From Chloroflexota bacterium (GTDB taxonomy: Bacteria; Chloroflexota; Anaerolineae; B4-G1): a stretch of 64,000 bases of DNA. Below, one piece after another: positions 8,958 to 17,440 of this stretch (position 1 is the stretch's first letter; every line of letters begins with the position of its first letter). The position numbers and the translations under genes were made by a program. Below the pieces are notes generated by a model. That model was given only the letters and a program-made list of their open reading frames with translations. It was not told where the DNA came from and did not search any database. The DNA lies in assembly GCA_024232355.1 (NCBI GenBank), contig JAAEPW010000187.1, positions 1 to 64,000 on the forward strand, in the 5' to 3' direction.

Positions 8958-11572
8958 TCTTTGCTCTCAAAACTCTCGACAAAGACAGGCAGACTTTCAG
9001 TAAAGTGCTGCCATCCCTGGCCCAGATCGTAGCGCGGCACGTCCGAACCCAGGCAGACACCGGTAGATAGCGCGTCCAAATCAGACCTCGTCGGGCGGGC
9101 CAATATGATCACACGATGGGGATTTGCTGGAGCAAACATCACTCCCAGGAACTCGGCGGGACCGTTGACCTGTCCATCTGGGCAGATGATGGCCCAGGTC
9201 ATTCCGCCGTCGTCGCTGCGTGCTACGCCCTCGTCGGTAACGGCGTAGAGGAATCGAGGATCGCCGGGATCGATGGCTAAAGTATGCACTGCCAGTGTAG
9301 GGTAAATCGGTGTCCACGTCATTCCTCCATCACCCGACTGATAGAAACCCGTTCCGCCGCCATAGATGATGTCTGGATCTGCCGGATGAACGGCCAGAGC
9401 CACCAGACGGACGTCGTTGGCCATCTGTGCTCCGAGTTGCCAGGTGATGCCGCCGTCGTCTGAGCGAAAGACAGCCTGTTTTCGTGGGTCTCTGTCTCCC
9501 ACATCTATGACAGCATAAAGGGTATCCGGCTGGCTCGGGGCTGCTACCAGTGTCGTTGGCCAATCGAGCGAGGCCGTCGAACTCAAAGCGTCGGTAGTCC
9601 AAGTCTGGCCTCCGTCATCACTACGCAGAACACCGCCTGATCCAGTGGTAAGGAGCAGATCTGGATCAGCAGAGTTCACCAGCAAGGGTCGAGGCCACGA
9701 TGTGACAGCGGTGTCGTCGGGCAAAGGGAAGCTCTCGACGATGACACCGTCTTGTCGCCAGGTTAGGTGATACGCCGTCTGGCTGCCCAGCGCGATCAGT
9801 GGAGTGAGCACCCCGGCCGGGGCGATGGGACGACTGGTCAGCATGATGGGGGGATCGTCACTCACGTCCGGCAATGAATGAACGTTCCATCTCGTGCCAC
9901 CGTCGACACTTTGGCCCATCACCGGAGGATCGCCGACCAGGGCGTAAAAAGTGGCCGGATCGTCGGGTGCGACGGCCAACGCGTCGGCGTACAAGACCAC
10001 TGGTACGTCGGAGGGGTCGAGACCAAGGGGTGGCGTCGGTGTGGACAGCATCGATAGTGACTCTTGGACAGCCACTCCCTCATTGCCAAGGGCCAGGATG
10101 ACGCGATTAGGCGTAATTGGGCTGACGGCGACGTCCCAACTCGATCGACCATAAAGATGCCAGGTATTTCCGCCATCATCGCTGAGTAACGTCTCGGAGC
10201 CAGCGATATAGATCAGGTCGGGATTGGCAGGGTGGAAGGCAATTGCCCGCAGATCCGCGTTCGACTCGTAGACTTGATGCCAGGTCACCCCGCCGTCCGT
10301 GGAGCGAAAGACACCGTGCCCGACGGCATAGACGACGTCGGGCGTCTCTGGGTGGACGGCCAACGCTCGGAGTTGAATCTGTTCGCCTACCTCGACGACG
10401 TGAGACCAGGAATCACCGCCATCGTCACTGCGTAGGATAAAAGCTGTACCCGTTCGGCTACCAACAGCGGCGTAGAGGGTCTGGCGCGGAGAATGGGAGA
10501 TCGCTAGCGCCGTCACCCGGTTTGGCGCATCGCCTGCCTCCAGGGAGCGCCAGGTCAGCCCTCCGTCTGAGCTGGTGAGAATCCGCTCTTCGTCGACCAG
10601 GTAGAGCACACCTGGCGTGACCGGGTCAAACGCTAAGGGGTGTAGGTTGGATGGTATATCTACGTCCTGGGGATAATCGTAGTGAAAGAGTTCGATCTGG
10701 GCCGCCTCAAATGGGACATCCAGGAGACGTGCCTGACCACTCTCTATACGATGCAGACCATCCTCATTGATGGCATAGAGCAGGTCAGGCGTGTGTGGAT
10801 CAGCCCACAAATAGCCACCGACCAAAGTGTAGAGCGTCCAGGTCCGGCCACCATCCTGGCTGCGATAGATCTCGGCGGTATACTCGGCCTCGACGGTGTT
10901 TTCGCTAGGATCCCAGTCGAGAATGCGCCGTGTAAACAAGGTGGCGTAGAGGGTGTCGTTGTTCTCAGAGTTAGCAGCCACGGCAAAGACGCCACCAAAG
11001 CTGACGGGAGGTGGCATAGGCGAGGTAGCCAGCGTGGCCAGCGTGGCCAGCGCCAGGGCGACGAGACCAAATCTCAGTTTCTGTCGAGGAATTCGGTAAG
11101 GAGATTGGAACCAACACCAGGAGACTGCTTTCCAACGCCACCAAGTCAGTGGCAGGGTCGCCAGCGCAATCAAATCCGTTGGATCGACGACAACTCGGTG
11201 GGTAAGACCGGTCACGATCTCCAACAAAGCAACAGCGTAGATATTACTGACCGGTGTCGCCTTGAGGGCGAGAAACCACAAGCCACTCAAGACCAACGCA
11301 AACCCCATAGCGCGGCCTGGGCATCTAAGGCGTTGGGGGAGTATCCATTCGAGCAAGCCTAGAGCAGCGAGGATGAGAAAGGGAAAAAAGTAAAGACCGG
11401 CCACATCGCTCAGTTTGCCCGTCAACCACGATGGGACGGTCGCTTTGAGGACGTGATCGTTGAAAAGCAGCAACCCTACCGCGGCCAGCGTTGGTGGATC
11501 GATCAGACAGGCCAAAGCGTGGGTCAGTGTTGAACATACCGATCTGCTCGTTGTCCTGGCCGAAAAGCACAT
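8954..11572 (-). CDS. Membrane protein with C-terminal Asp-box (BNR/sortilin-like) propeller
   Basis: The N-terminal ~190 residues hold about five hydrophobic segments, including the distinctive WLTGKLSDVAGLYFFPF stretch. The remaining ~680 residues carry at least ten Asp-box repeats of the form S.DGG.TW (SQDGGRTW, SSDGGLTW, STDGGVTW, SDDGGQTW, SGDGGMTW and others), as in sialidase-, Vps10- and photosystem-assembly-type propellers. Sialidase catalytic residues are not recognisable, so a binding or scaffold role outside the membrane is more likely than hydrolysis. The ATG at 11572 has an AAGG directly abutting it, which is poor spacing, so the exact start is uncertain. It forms an operon with the propeller gene downstream. 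Confidence 0.8.
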   Translation of the reverse strand: MCFSARTTSRSVCSTLTHALACLIDPPTLAAVGLLLFNDHVLKATVPSWLTGKLSDVAGLYFFPFLILAALGLLEWILPQRLRCPGRAMGFALVLSGLWFLALKATPVSNIYAVALLEIVTGLTHRVVVDPTDLIALATLPLTWWRWKAVSWCWFQSPYRIPRQKLRFGLVALALATLATLATSPMPPPVSFGGVFAVAANSENNDTLYATLFTRRILDWDPSENTVEAEYTAEIYRSQDGGRTWTLYTLVGGYLWADPHTPDLLYAINEDGLHRIESGQARLLDVPFEAAQIELFHYDYPQDVDIPSNLHPLAFDPVTPGVLYLVDEERILTSSDGGLTWRSLEAGDAPNRVTALAISHSPRQTLYAAVGSRTGTAFILRSDDGGDSWSHVVEVGEQIQLRALAVHPETPDVVYAVGHGVFRSTDGGVTWHQVYESNADLRAIAFHPANPDLIYIAGSETLLSDDGGNTWHLYGRSSWDVAVSPITPNRVILALGNEGVAVQESLSMLSTPTPPLGLDPSDVPVVLYADALAVAPDDPATFYALVGDPPVMGQSVDGGTRWNVHSLPDVSDDPPIMLTSRPIAPAGVLTPLIALGSQTAYHLTWRQDGVIVESFPLPDDTAVTSWPRPLLVNSADPDLLLTTGSGGVLRSDDGGQTWTTDALSSTASLDWPTTLVAAPSQPDTLYAVIDVGDRDPRKQAVFRSDDGGITWQLGAQMANDVRLVALAVHPADPDIIYGGGTGFYQSGDGGMTWTPIYPTLAVHTLAIDPGDPRFLYAVTDEGVARSDDGGMTWAIICPDGQVNGPAEFLGVMFAPANPHRVIILARPTRSDLDALSTGVCLGSDVPRYDLGQGWQHFTESLPVFVESFESKE

Positions 11573-11605
11573 CCTTCTAGAGTTACAGTCAATTTTTCCA
11601 TTTTG

Positions 11606-11614
11606 TGGTAAAAT
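11606..11614 (+). promoter_or_regulatory. Possible extended -10 promoter upstream of the micro-ORF
   Basis: TGGTAAAAT fits an extended -10 (TGn followed by a TATAAT-like box). It lies inside the CCATTTT/AAAATGG dyad, so any binding protein could occlude it. No good -35 is seen. Confidence 0.25.
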
Positions 11615-11648
11615 GGCGCCCTCCCAATCCTAACTCAAGAGGCAAACA

Positions 11649-11726
11649 ATGACCTTTCTCCAAAGTGTACACTCCCTCCGCCAGACTGTCAACCAACTCT
11701 TCGCCAACACAGCTAGGTTACAGTAG
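11649..11726 (+). CDS. Candidate 25-codon micro-ORF or 5' remnant of a lost gene
   Basis: An ATG at 11649 preceded by AAGAGG with 6-nt spacing opens a 25-residue frame ending in TAG. It contains LRQTVNQLFANTARLQ, which has the composition of an amphipathic helix. Upstream lies the possible extended -10 and downstream the GC hairpin, so the whole could be a complete short transcription unit. Equally, it could be the leftover start of a deleted gene. No homologue is recognised. Confidence 0.25.
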   Translation: MTFLQSVHSLRQTVNQLFANTARLQ

Positions 11727-12087
11727 TTTGTCCATTGCTCAGCAGTGCGTTGACTATCTAGAACGCCCCCTCTTCTAGTAGATATTTTCGCTAGCGTGGT
11801 TGATTTTCATTTAACTGGCGTTTGCCCCAACCCGCTCACAGAAACGTGGCCCAGGTGAGAGCCTGGGCACTTTACCGTTCGGTGGATTACAGGATCGACG
11901 GACCTATGTTATGATTCTTTTCCCGCCACGGTAATTTCGACTGACGTAACTTTGTCTTTCCTGTCCGCATCTTGATGGGCTACTACCACCGGCGTCTTTA
12001 GGGCTTGTTCAAAAATAACTTGATACATTTACAATCGAATTACGGTAACGCCGCACGCGGCTTGATGATATAGTTCCATTGACTCGG

Positions 12088-13503
12088 TCAATAAGCACCG
12101 TTTCCAAAAAGCACGGCAGGAATAGTGCGCAGCAAGATCTTGAAATCAAGCCACAGTGACCAATTCTCGATATAGTAAACGTCGAGCAATACTGTTTCAT
12201 CGAAACTGAGCGAACTGCGACCACTTACCTGCCACAACCCCGTCATTCCCGGACGACCATCCAACCTTCTCTTGTGCCACTCTTGGTAGTCTGCAACCTC
12301 ACTTGGAGTAGGCGGACGAGGCCCCACGAGACTCATCTCTCCCCGCAGTACGTTCCACAACTGGGGCAGTTCGTCAAGGCTGGTGCGCCGCAGGAATCGC
12401 CCCACGCGCGTTTTGCGCGGGTCGTCGCGGATCTTGAATAGGTGACCTTCCGCCTCGTTCAATTCCATCAGTTCTTCCAACTCTGCTTCGGCTCCCTCGC
12501 GCATCGAGCGAAACTTGTATACCTCGAATAGCTTTCCTCCGGTTCCCATCCTTGGTTGATGAAAAAGGACCTTTCCTGGCGAATCGATCCGAATAGCCAA
12601 CGCAATCAAACCTAGGATCGGTGCCCCAAACGTCAACCCAATCACCGCTCCTACAACGTCTACCCCTCGCTTGATCAATTGAGCCCGCTGATCAAAGCCG
12701 ACTTCTCGCACGCCCACCAAAGGTATCCCACCCAGATCGTCTACGTTCACCTGGCTGAGACTCATCTGGAAAAGATCTGGCACAATACGAGCGATCACCT
12801 TTCTACGTTCACACTCGCGTACAATGGACATGATCTTGCGGTGATACATCCACGGTAATGTGATAATGACCTCGTCTACGACTTCTACCTCAATCAACCG
12901 GGGCAGATTGCGAAGCGCTCCCAATGCCTTGAAACGCCCAATGTCTGTTTCTCCCTTTTCAGGATTATCATCCACAAAGCCAACAATTCGATAGCCTAAT
13001 TCAGGCTGTGCTACAATAGTGCGCATTACGGTACGTCCCACTTCACCTACGCCAACAATGATTACACGGGACACTCCGATACCACGAGAAAAGAGTCGCC
13101 CCACAACGCCATTCTGTATGATGCGGGCCAGCGCTAACAGGACAATGACAATAGCGCCTGCCTCAACGAACAACAAGCGCGAGTATTGGAGAGGCTGAAG
13201 GACAAAAGTAGCAGCCAGCGTCACTACTACCGATTTCGCCGTGGCGTTGATAATCCGATAGAGTTGATCGAGCCACGGTTGTCCACGCCAACCCCGATAA
13301 ACTTGATCTATTTGAAAGGCCAATAACATTAACACAGTGAACAAAGAACCAAAAGGAACATACGCTGACAATGGATGATGGTAACTGATGTCACGAAACC
13401 ACTGTAGTTCGTATCTCATCCAATAAGCCAATGCCATGCTAGTGGCAACTATCAGGATATCTGAAACAACAACCCACCAAGGGGCTCGGCGATGTGCTTT
13501 CAC
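12088..13503 (-). CDS. Polyprenyl-phosphate glycosyl-1-phosphate transferase (WbaP/CpsE-like)
   Basis: Transfers a sugar-1-phosphate from a nucleotide sugar to undecaprenyl phosphate, the first membrane step of exopolysaccharide assembly. The N-terminal half has about four TM helices and a Rossmann-like CoA-binding fold ([14 protein letters not shown]). The C-terminal catalytic domain shows [53 protein letters not shown] and [14 protein letters not shown], the full bacterial sugar transferase signature. Length 471 aa is normal. The start overlaps the upstream GT4 stop (ATGA). It is physically separate from the large polysaccharide locus, which lacks its own initiating transferase, so it may prime that pathway (inference). 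Confidence 0.93.
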   Translation of the reverse strand: MKAHRRAPWWVVVSDILIVATSMALAYWMRYELQWFRDISYHHPLSAYVPFGSLFTVLMLLAFQIDQVYRGWRGQPWLDQLYRIINATAKSVVVTLAATFVLQPLQYSRLLFVEAGAIVIVLLALARIIQNGVVGRLFSRGIGVSRVIIVGVGEVGRTVMRTIVAQPELGYRIVGFVDDNPEKGETDIGRFKALGALRNLPRLIEVEVVDEVIITLPWMYHRKIMSIVRECERRKVIARIVPDLFQMSLSQVNVDDLGGIPLVGVREVGFDQRAQLIKRGVDVVGAVIGLTFGAPILGLIALAIRIDSPGKVLFHQPRMGTGGKLFEVYKFRSMREGAEAELEELMELNEAEGHLFKIRDDPRKTRVGRFLRRTSLDELPQLWNVLRGEMSLVGPRPPTPSEVADYQEWHKRRLDGRPGMTGLWQVSGRSSLSFDETVLLDVYYIENWSLWLDFKILLRTIPAVLFGNGAY

Positions 13504-14654
13504 GTCTCCCTCCCTTTGGTCAAAACTTGTCTATACACGCTCGCTGTTTCTTGTGCCGTGCGTGTCCACGAGAAACGACTGGCGTGGGCCAAGCCGCGCT
13601 CCCGCAACTCGCGTCGTAACGGCTCGTTTGTTAACATCTGATTCAACCCCGCCGCCAGCGCTTCTACATCATACGGATCCACTATCAAGGCTGCATCGCC
13701 AGCCGCTTCGGGCAGTGATGAGACGTTTGAGGTCAACACCGGCGTACCACACGCTTGAGCTTCTAGCACTGGTAACCCGAATCCTTCATATATCGAAGGG
13801 TAGGCCAAGGTGGTAGCAGCGTTGTACCAGAGGGGCAAATCATCACTCGCCACGTAACCGGGAAAAATGACCGCATTCTCCAAACCCAAGCTCTCAACTC
13901 GGGCAAACAGTGTATCATAAAGCCATCCTTTTCCACCAGCCAGCACCAATTTGGTCTTGTCGTCGTATATGCGTGCAAAGGCTTCGACAAGCCGTACTAG
14001 ATTCTTGCGTGGCTCTAACGTGCCTAGAAAAAGCACGAATTGTTCTGGTATTCCTTGGCGCTCGCGAAAGGCTGCGACCTCGTCGGTTGATATGGGCCGG
14101 AAAACTGGGTCCACCCCGTGATAAACCACATCAATTCGCTCCGACGGAACGTCCAATAACTGAGCGGCCTCGGCGGCAGCGTGTGCCGAGACTGCGATCA
14201 ACCGTCGGGCACGTCGTGCCGAAAATCTCGTCAACGCCGTTAGATATAGCCGGTTGGCAGGTCGGAACAGGTTGGGAAATCGAATAAAGCTCAAATCATG
14301 GATTGTCACAACCGTTGGACAAGAAGCAAACAAAGGGCCGACAAACACCGGCCCATGCACTAAATCCGCATCAATACGTCGCAACACCCACGGTTGTACC
14401 AATTGCTCCCATAACACTCTCACCGCTGCCCGGCTGGTGGGCCAACGGGACTGTCGTATAGAGAACGTGATATCTGGAGGTAGTTCGCCTTCACCTAACA
14501 GGATAGTGTACCGTACATCATTGTCGTCTAGATGCAAATGCCGCAACAAATGATAGATGTACTGATGCACACCAGCACTGCGATACCAGGCTCGTCCTGA
14601 GAGGATATGTGCATTGATGGCAACGTGAAAATCTTTTTCTACGGCAACCTTCAT
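13500..14654 (-). CDS. Glycosyltransferase family 4 protein
   Basis: GT-B retaining glycosyltransferase, cytoplasmic or membrane-associated. The N-terminal domain contains the Gly-rich SAGVHQYIYHLLRHL acceptor loop and VVTIHDLSF. The C-terminal donor domain begins at FLGTLEPRKNL and carries the EGFGLPVLEAQACGTPVL E-x7-E motif and SSLPEAAGDAAL. It is coupled to the sugar transferase gene by a 4-bp overlap. The promoter boxes at 14664-14693 leave only 9 nt between the -10 and the ATG, so the message may be leaderless. Donor and acceptor sugars cannot be read from sequence. Confidence 0.92.
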   Translation of the reverse strand: MKVAVEKDFHVAINAHILSGRAWYRSAGVHQYIYHLLRHLHLDDNDVRYTILLGEGELPPDITFSIRQSRWPTSRAAVRVLWEQLVQPWVLRRIDADLVHGPVFVGPLFASCPTVVTIHDLSFIRFPNLFRPANRLYLTALTRFSARRARRLIAVSAHAAAEAAQLLDVPSERIDVVYHGVDPVFRPISTDEVAAFRERQGIPEQFVLFLGTLEPRKNLVRLVEAFARIYDDKTKLVLAGGKGWLYDTLFARVESLGLENAVIFPGYVASDDLPLWYNAATTLAYPSIYEGFGLPVLEAQACGTPVLTSNVSSLPEAAGDAALIVDPYDVEALAAGLNQMLTNEPLRRELRERGLAHASRFSWTRTAQETASVYRQVLTKGRET

Positions 14655-14663
14655 ACCGAGGCG

Positions 14664-14693
14664 ATTATATCACATTGCGCCGTGACAAGCCAA
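14664..14693 (-). promoter_or_regulatory. Promoter for GT4/sugar transferase operon, giving a leaderless or nearly leaderless mRNA
   Basis: On the minus strand TTGGCT (14688-14693), an 18-nt spacer and a perfect TATAAT (14664-14669). The ATG is 9 nt past the -10. Confidence 0.45.
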
Positions 14694-14884
14694 TCGAGCA
14701 GTTAGCGATCAAGTATCGGCAACCAATAAAAGTCGCGTTTAGGTTATTACAAAAACCACCCAATACCCATAACGGCCTGACAATTTGCTCTGCCGAACAC
14801 AGTCCTGATTGGTAAGAGCCAAGGCTTTATCCTACCTTTTCGCCAAAAACGCCGTCAGATCGTCGGCAATCACGTCTGCCAAGT

Positions 14885-15985
14885 CTATCGATACCGTGCT
14901 ACGATCCCCTCCATCTGCTCGAACTTGATCTCTATATCCCGCACCATCTTGAACTGGGTGCGACACCGGTCCAGATTGTGGTTTTCCCGGTGTATCTTGA
15001 AATAAACATCGCCATTCAAGTGATCGGTCAAAAATCGCATGCCACACTCGAGCGTCATCAACTTGGCCGAAAAAGACAAATTTGCCACCTCTGTTGAGGT
15101 CAAGAAATCGCGGGCCGCATCCAAATATCCCGAGGCAAAACGATCGAAAACATCCAGATCGATACACACTTTTGAGAGATCCGGTTCATCTTCGTCAGCC
15201 GAGTTGGCTCCAGAACGTACCGCGTCGCCAAAGTCGTACAGAGACAGCCCTGGCATCACTGTATCGAGGTCGATGATGCAGATCCCCTTGCCTGTTTCGT
15301 TGTCGATCATCACATTGTTGAACTTTGTATCGTTGTGCGTGACACGGTTGGGCAATTTGCCACATTCCAGCAAATCAACCAAGACCGACGTCTCCCCAGC
15401 TCTCTTTTCTGCAAATTCGATTTCTGCTCGGACGGACTGGGCGCGATTCTTGGCATCTTGTTCCACTGCAGCAACCAAAGCCTTGAACCGTTTCCCGGTA
15501 TGGTGAAAGTTGGGTATTGTTTCGTAGAGTTGCTCTGCCGGGAAATCGCCAAGCAGCTTTTGAAACTGGCCAAAGGCCTTGGCTGCGCTATAGACGTGAT
15601 CCAAGCTCTCCGCCACCTCATAGGTACGCGCACCTTTTATGAAAACGTATGCCCGCCAATAATCCCCTGTGTCTGTTTTACAAAAGGTCTTCCCGTTCAT
15701 CGTGGAAACCAGATTCAGTGTTTCCCGTTCGGGATCACCACCGGCGGCGATGATCTTTTTCTTCAAGTGAGCGGTCACCCGTTCGACATTTTGCATAACC
15801 GCTCGCGGATTTTTAAAGACGTTGTGATTTATTCGTTGGAGAATATAGCTATGAATTGTAGCATCCGCTTTTCTGAAACGAGCCACGTAGGTGTCGTTGA
15901 TATGTCCGGACTCCCAAGAAACAGCTTGCAGAAAATCTCCATCGAACCCAAAGTGTTCGATGACGGCTGTCAAGTCATGTTTCAT
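14885..15985 (-). CDS. APH-fold sugar kinase (N-acetylhexosamine 1-kinase-like)
   Basis: Aminoglycoside-phosphotransferase-fold kinase of about the size of NahK-type N-acetylhexosamine 1-kinases (366 aa). The catalytic loop is THNDTKFNNVMID (Brenner H-x-D-x4-N), followed by the metal-binding CIIDLDTVMPG. N-terminal SGHINDTYV and YILQRINHNVFKNP are typical of this subfamily, as is the DFGDAVRSGAN stretch. It overlaps the nucleotidyltransferase gene by 4 bp, which points to a salvage route: sugar to sugar-1-phosphate to nucleotide sugar. The substrate (GlcNAc, GalNAc or another) is inferred from the family only. Confidence 0.85.
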   Translation of the reverse strand: MKHDLTAVIEHFGFDGDFLQAVSWESGHINDTYVARFRKADATIHSYILQRINHNVFKNPRAVMQNVERVTAHLKKKIIAAGGDPERETLNLVSTMNGKTFCKTDTGDYWRAYVFIKGARTYEVAESLDHVYSAAKAFGQFQKLLGDFPAEQLYETIPNFHHTGKRFKALVAAVEQDAKNRAQSVRAEIEFAEKRAGETSVLVDLLECGKLPNRVTHNDTKFNNVMIDNETGKGICIIDLDTVMPGLSLYDFGDAVRSGANSADEDEPDLSKVCIDLDVFDRFASGYLDAARDFLTSTEVANLSFSAKLMTLECGMRFLTDHLNGDVYFKIHRENHNLDRCRTQFKMVRDIEIKFEQMEGIVARYR

Positions 15986-16908
15986 TTGACATCATCCCAC
16001 AAATTATGAGGGTAGACACCGCGATGAATCAAATCTTGTATGGCTTGCTTGACCCGAGGTTTATCCTGTTGATAGGTAACCCCGAACCACCGCTCGTTCG
16101 TCGGCAAGACTCGCACTCGTGCCTTTCCTTCTTTTACCAAATCTCCTACCATGTTAGGGAGAAAGTATTCGGCCGTTTGCAAGTTGTCACCATTTTCTTG
16201 GAGAAATCGAGAAAAGCGAGTCTCTAGCTCAGAAAAGATGCTGGGGGTAAATCCCCACGTATTCAACGAAACGATACTCTTGGCAGATATCTTGGTCCAG
16301 CTTTCACCATCCTCGGTATATCTCACGACTTCGCCAAATCTCTCGATATGGGTATGCTCTCGAACGTCTACGAGGTAGCCATCCTCATCCACTGTGCATA
16401 CGCCGCGTGCCACGTGACCATGGTCTGTGAGCGTATTTCCCAACACATAACCGATCATACTGATATCATATACACCATCACGATCTTGGGTATTTTTCAG
16501 ATAATCACCAAGAGCCTGATATGAAGATTGTCCGTAAAAATCATCCGCGTTGATCACCGCAAATGGAGAGTGAACCACGCGCCTGCAACTGAGTGCTGCG
16601 TGCCCCGTCCCCCAAGGTTTTTGCCTTTCTGACGGGATATTGAAACCCTCCGGCACGTCATCAAGACGCTGAAACACATAGGTAGTCTCGCATTGTTTTT
16701 CGATAGTTTTGCCCACGCTATCCCGGAACGCTTGCTCAATGCTCTCCTTGATAACAAAGACTATGCGTTCAAACCCAGCCCTTAGTGCATCATAAACAGA
16801 GTATTCAATAATAATTTCCCCATTGGGACCAACAGGATCAATCTGTTTCAATCCACCGTAACGTCTTCCTATGCCAGCGGCCATTACAACGAGTGTAGGT
16901 TTTGACAT
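15982..16908 (-). CDS. Sugar-1-phosphate nucleotidyltransferase
   Basis: Cytoplasmic nucleotidyltransferase making an NDP-sugar from NTP and sugar-1-phosphate. The N-terminal VVMAAGIGRRYGGLKQIDPVG is a relaxed form of the G-x-G-T-R pyrophosphorylase motif. KPWGTGHAAL contacts the base, AVINADDFYG holds the metal-binding Asp, and the C-terminal NERWFGVTYQQDKP is typical. There is no left-handed beta-helix acyltransferase domain, so it is monofunctional. It has a good Shine-Dalgarno (AAGGAG, 5 nt) and a TATAAT box 45 nt upstream. First gene of a two-gene unit with the sugar kinase. Confidence 0.88.
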   Translation of the reverse strand: MSKPTLVVMAAGIGRRYGGLKQIDPVGPNGEIIIEYSVYDALRAGFERIVFVIKESIEQAFRDSVGKTIEKQCETTYVFQRLDDVPEGFNIPSERQKPWGTGHAALSCRRVVHSPFAVINADDFYGQSSYQALGDYLKNTQDRDGVYDISMIGYVLGNTLTDHGHVARGVCTVDEDGYLVDVREHTHIERFGEVVRYTEDGESWTKISAKSIVSLNTWGFTPSIFSELETRFSRFLQENGDNLQTAEYFLPNMVGDLVKEGKARVRVLPTNERWFGVTYQQDKPRVKQAIQDLIHRGVYPHNLWDDVK

Positions 16909-16953
16909 TTATTCTCCTTGCTAAATTACATCCATACTTTTACACCGAGTTGC

Positions 16954-16983
16954 ATTATACCAAGATGGAGCCAGATGAGCCAG
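16954..16983 (-). promoter_or_regulatory. Promoter for nucleotidyltransferase/sugar kinase operon
   Basis: CTGGCT (16978-16983), an 18-nt spacer and perfect TATAAT (16954-16959) on the minus strand. The -35 resembles TTGGCT of the GT4 promoter at 14688. Confidence 0.4.
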
Positions 16984-17216
16984 TTGACACTATCTCACAG
17001 CGCCACACTTGTTAGTGCAGAGTAAGAGAATTCCAGAGAAACAAATCTCCCAAACAGATTTTGTGATGCAGTCAACGATACCTTGAAAAGGCAGATTATG
17101 ACGGAATTCCTTGAGCTTTTCCGGTTATTTTGTAACTCGCGTGCGATTCATGAAATTCTCCACCGCAAATTTTGGGAGGACTCAAAAACTGGAAAAGCCT
17201 AAAAGCTGGAGGGGGG

Positions 17217-17267
17217 CAACAGCGTTTGACATCCTTGTTTGCCCGATGTATACTCTAAACGTTGCTG
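17217..17267 (+). promoter_or_regulatory. Near-consensus sigma-70 promoter flanked by an inverted repeat
   Basis: TTGACA (17226-17231), 17 nt, TATACT (17249-17254). The boxes are bracketed by CAACAGCGTTT (17217-17227) and AAACGTTGCTG (17257-17267), inverted copies that match at 9 of 11 positions, so a dimeric regulator could clamp the promoter. It predicts a leader of about 180 nt before the stress-protein ATG. Confidence 0.65.
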
Positions 17268-17440
17268 TCCCCAATCTTTGTCACATTCTCTTGGTAAGGG
17301 GGGTATCTTCTATAACACATAGTTATCTACATCCCGCCGGTTAGCATCCACAACAAGCGAAAAACAACCAAGATTCCGAATTTTTACCATTTTACGCTTT
17401 CACTTGTCAGTTATCCACATAACAAAAAGGAGCAAAAACT

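Larger units (their letters stand above)
11573..12087. other. Intergenic region with micro-ORF, operator-like palindrome and hairpin
   Basis: Contains CCATTTT-gtggt-AAAATGG (11598-11616, a perfect 7-bp dyad), a micro-ORF (11649-11726), and a GC-rich hairpin GCCCAGG-tgagag-CCTGGGC (11849-11868) without a strong T-run. The rest, up to the sugar transferase 3' end, shows nothing recognisable. Confidence 0.45.
16909..17440. other. Divergent intergenic region holding two promoters
   Basis: Between the nucleotidyltransferase (-) and the stress-protein operon (+). It carries a minus-strand promoter at 16954-16983, a near-consensus plus-strand promoter at 17226-17254, and an inverted repeat around the latter. 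The remaining sequence has no recognisable gene. Confidence 0.55.

Noticed and set aside
10682..11362. 226-codon open frame on the plus strand opposite the Asp-box protein
   Set aside because: Mirror of a repeat-rich gene; Arg/Gln-rich composition, no ribosome site, and the minus-strand gene has clear Asp-box repeats.
15335..16009. 224-codon plus-strand frame over the sugar kinase
   Set aside because: Antisense to a kinase with intact catalytic motifs; no family resemblance.
17111..17344. 77-codon plus-strand ORF before the stress protein
   Set aside because: It runs across the near-consensus promoter and lacks a Shine-Dalgarno.
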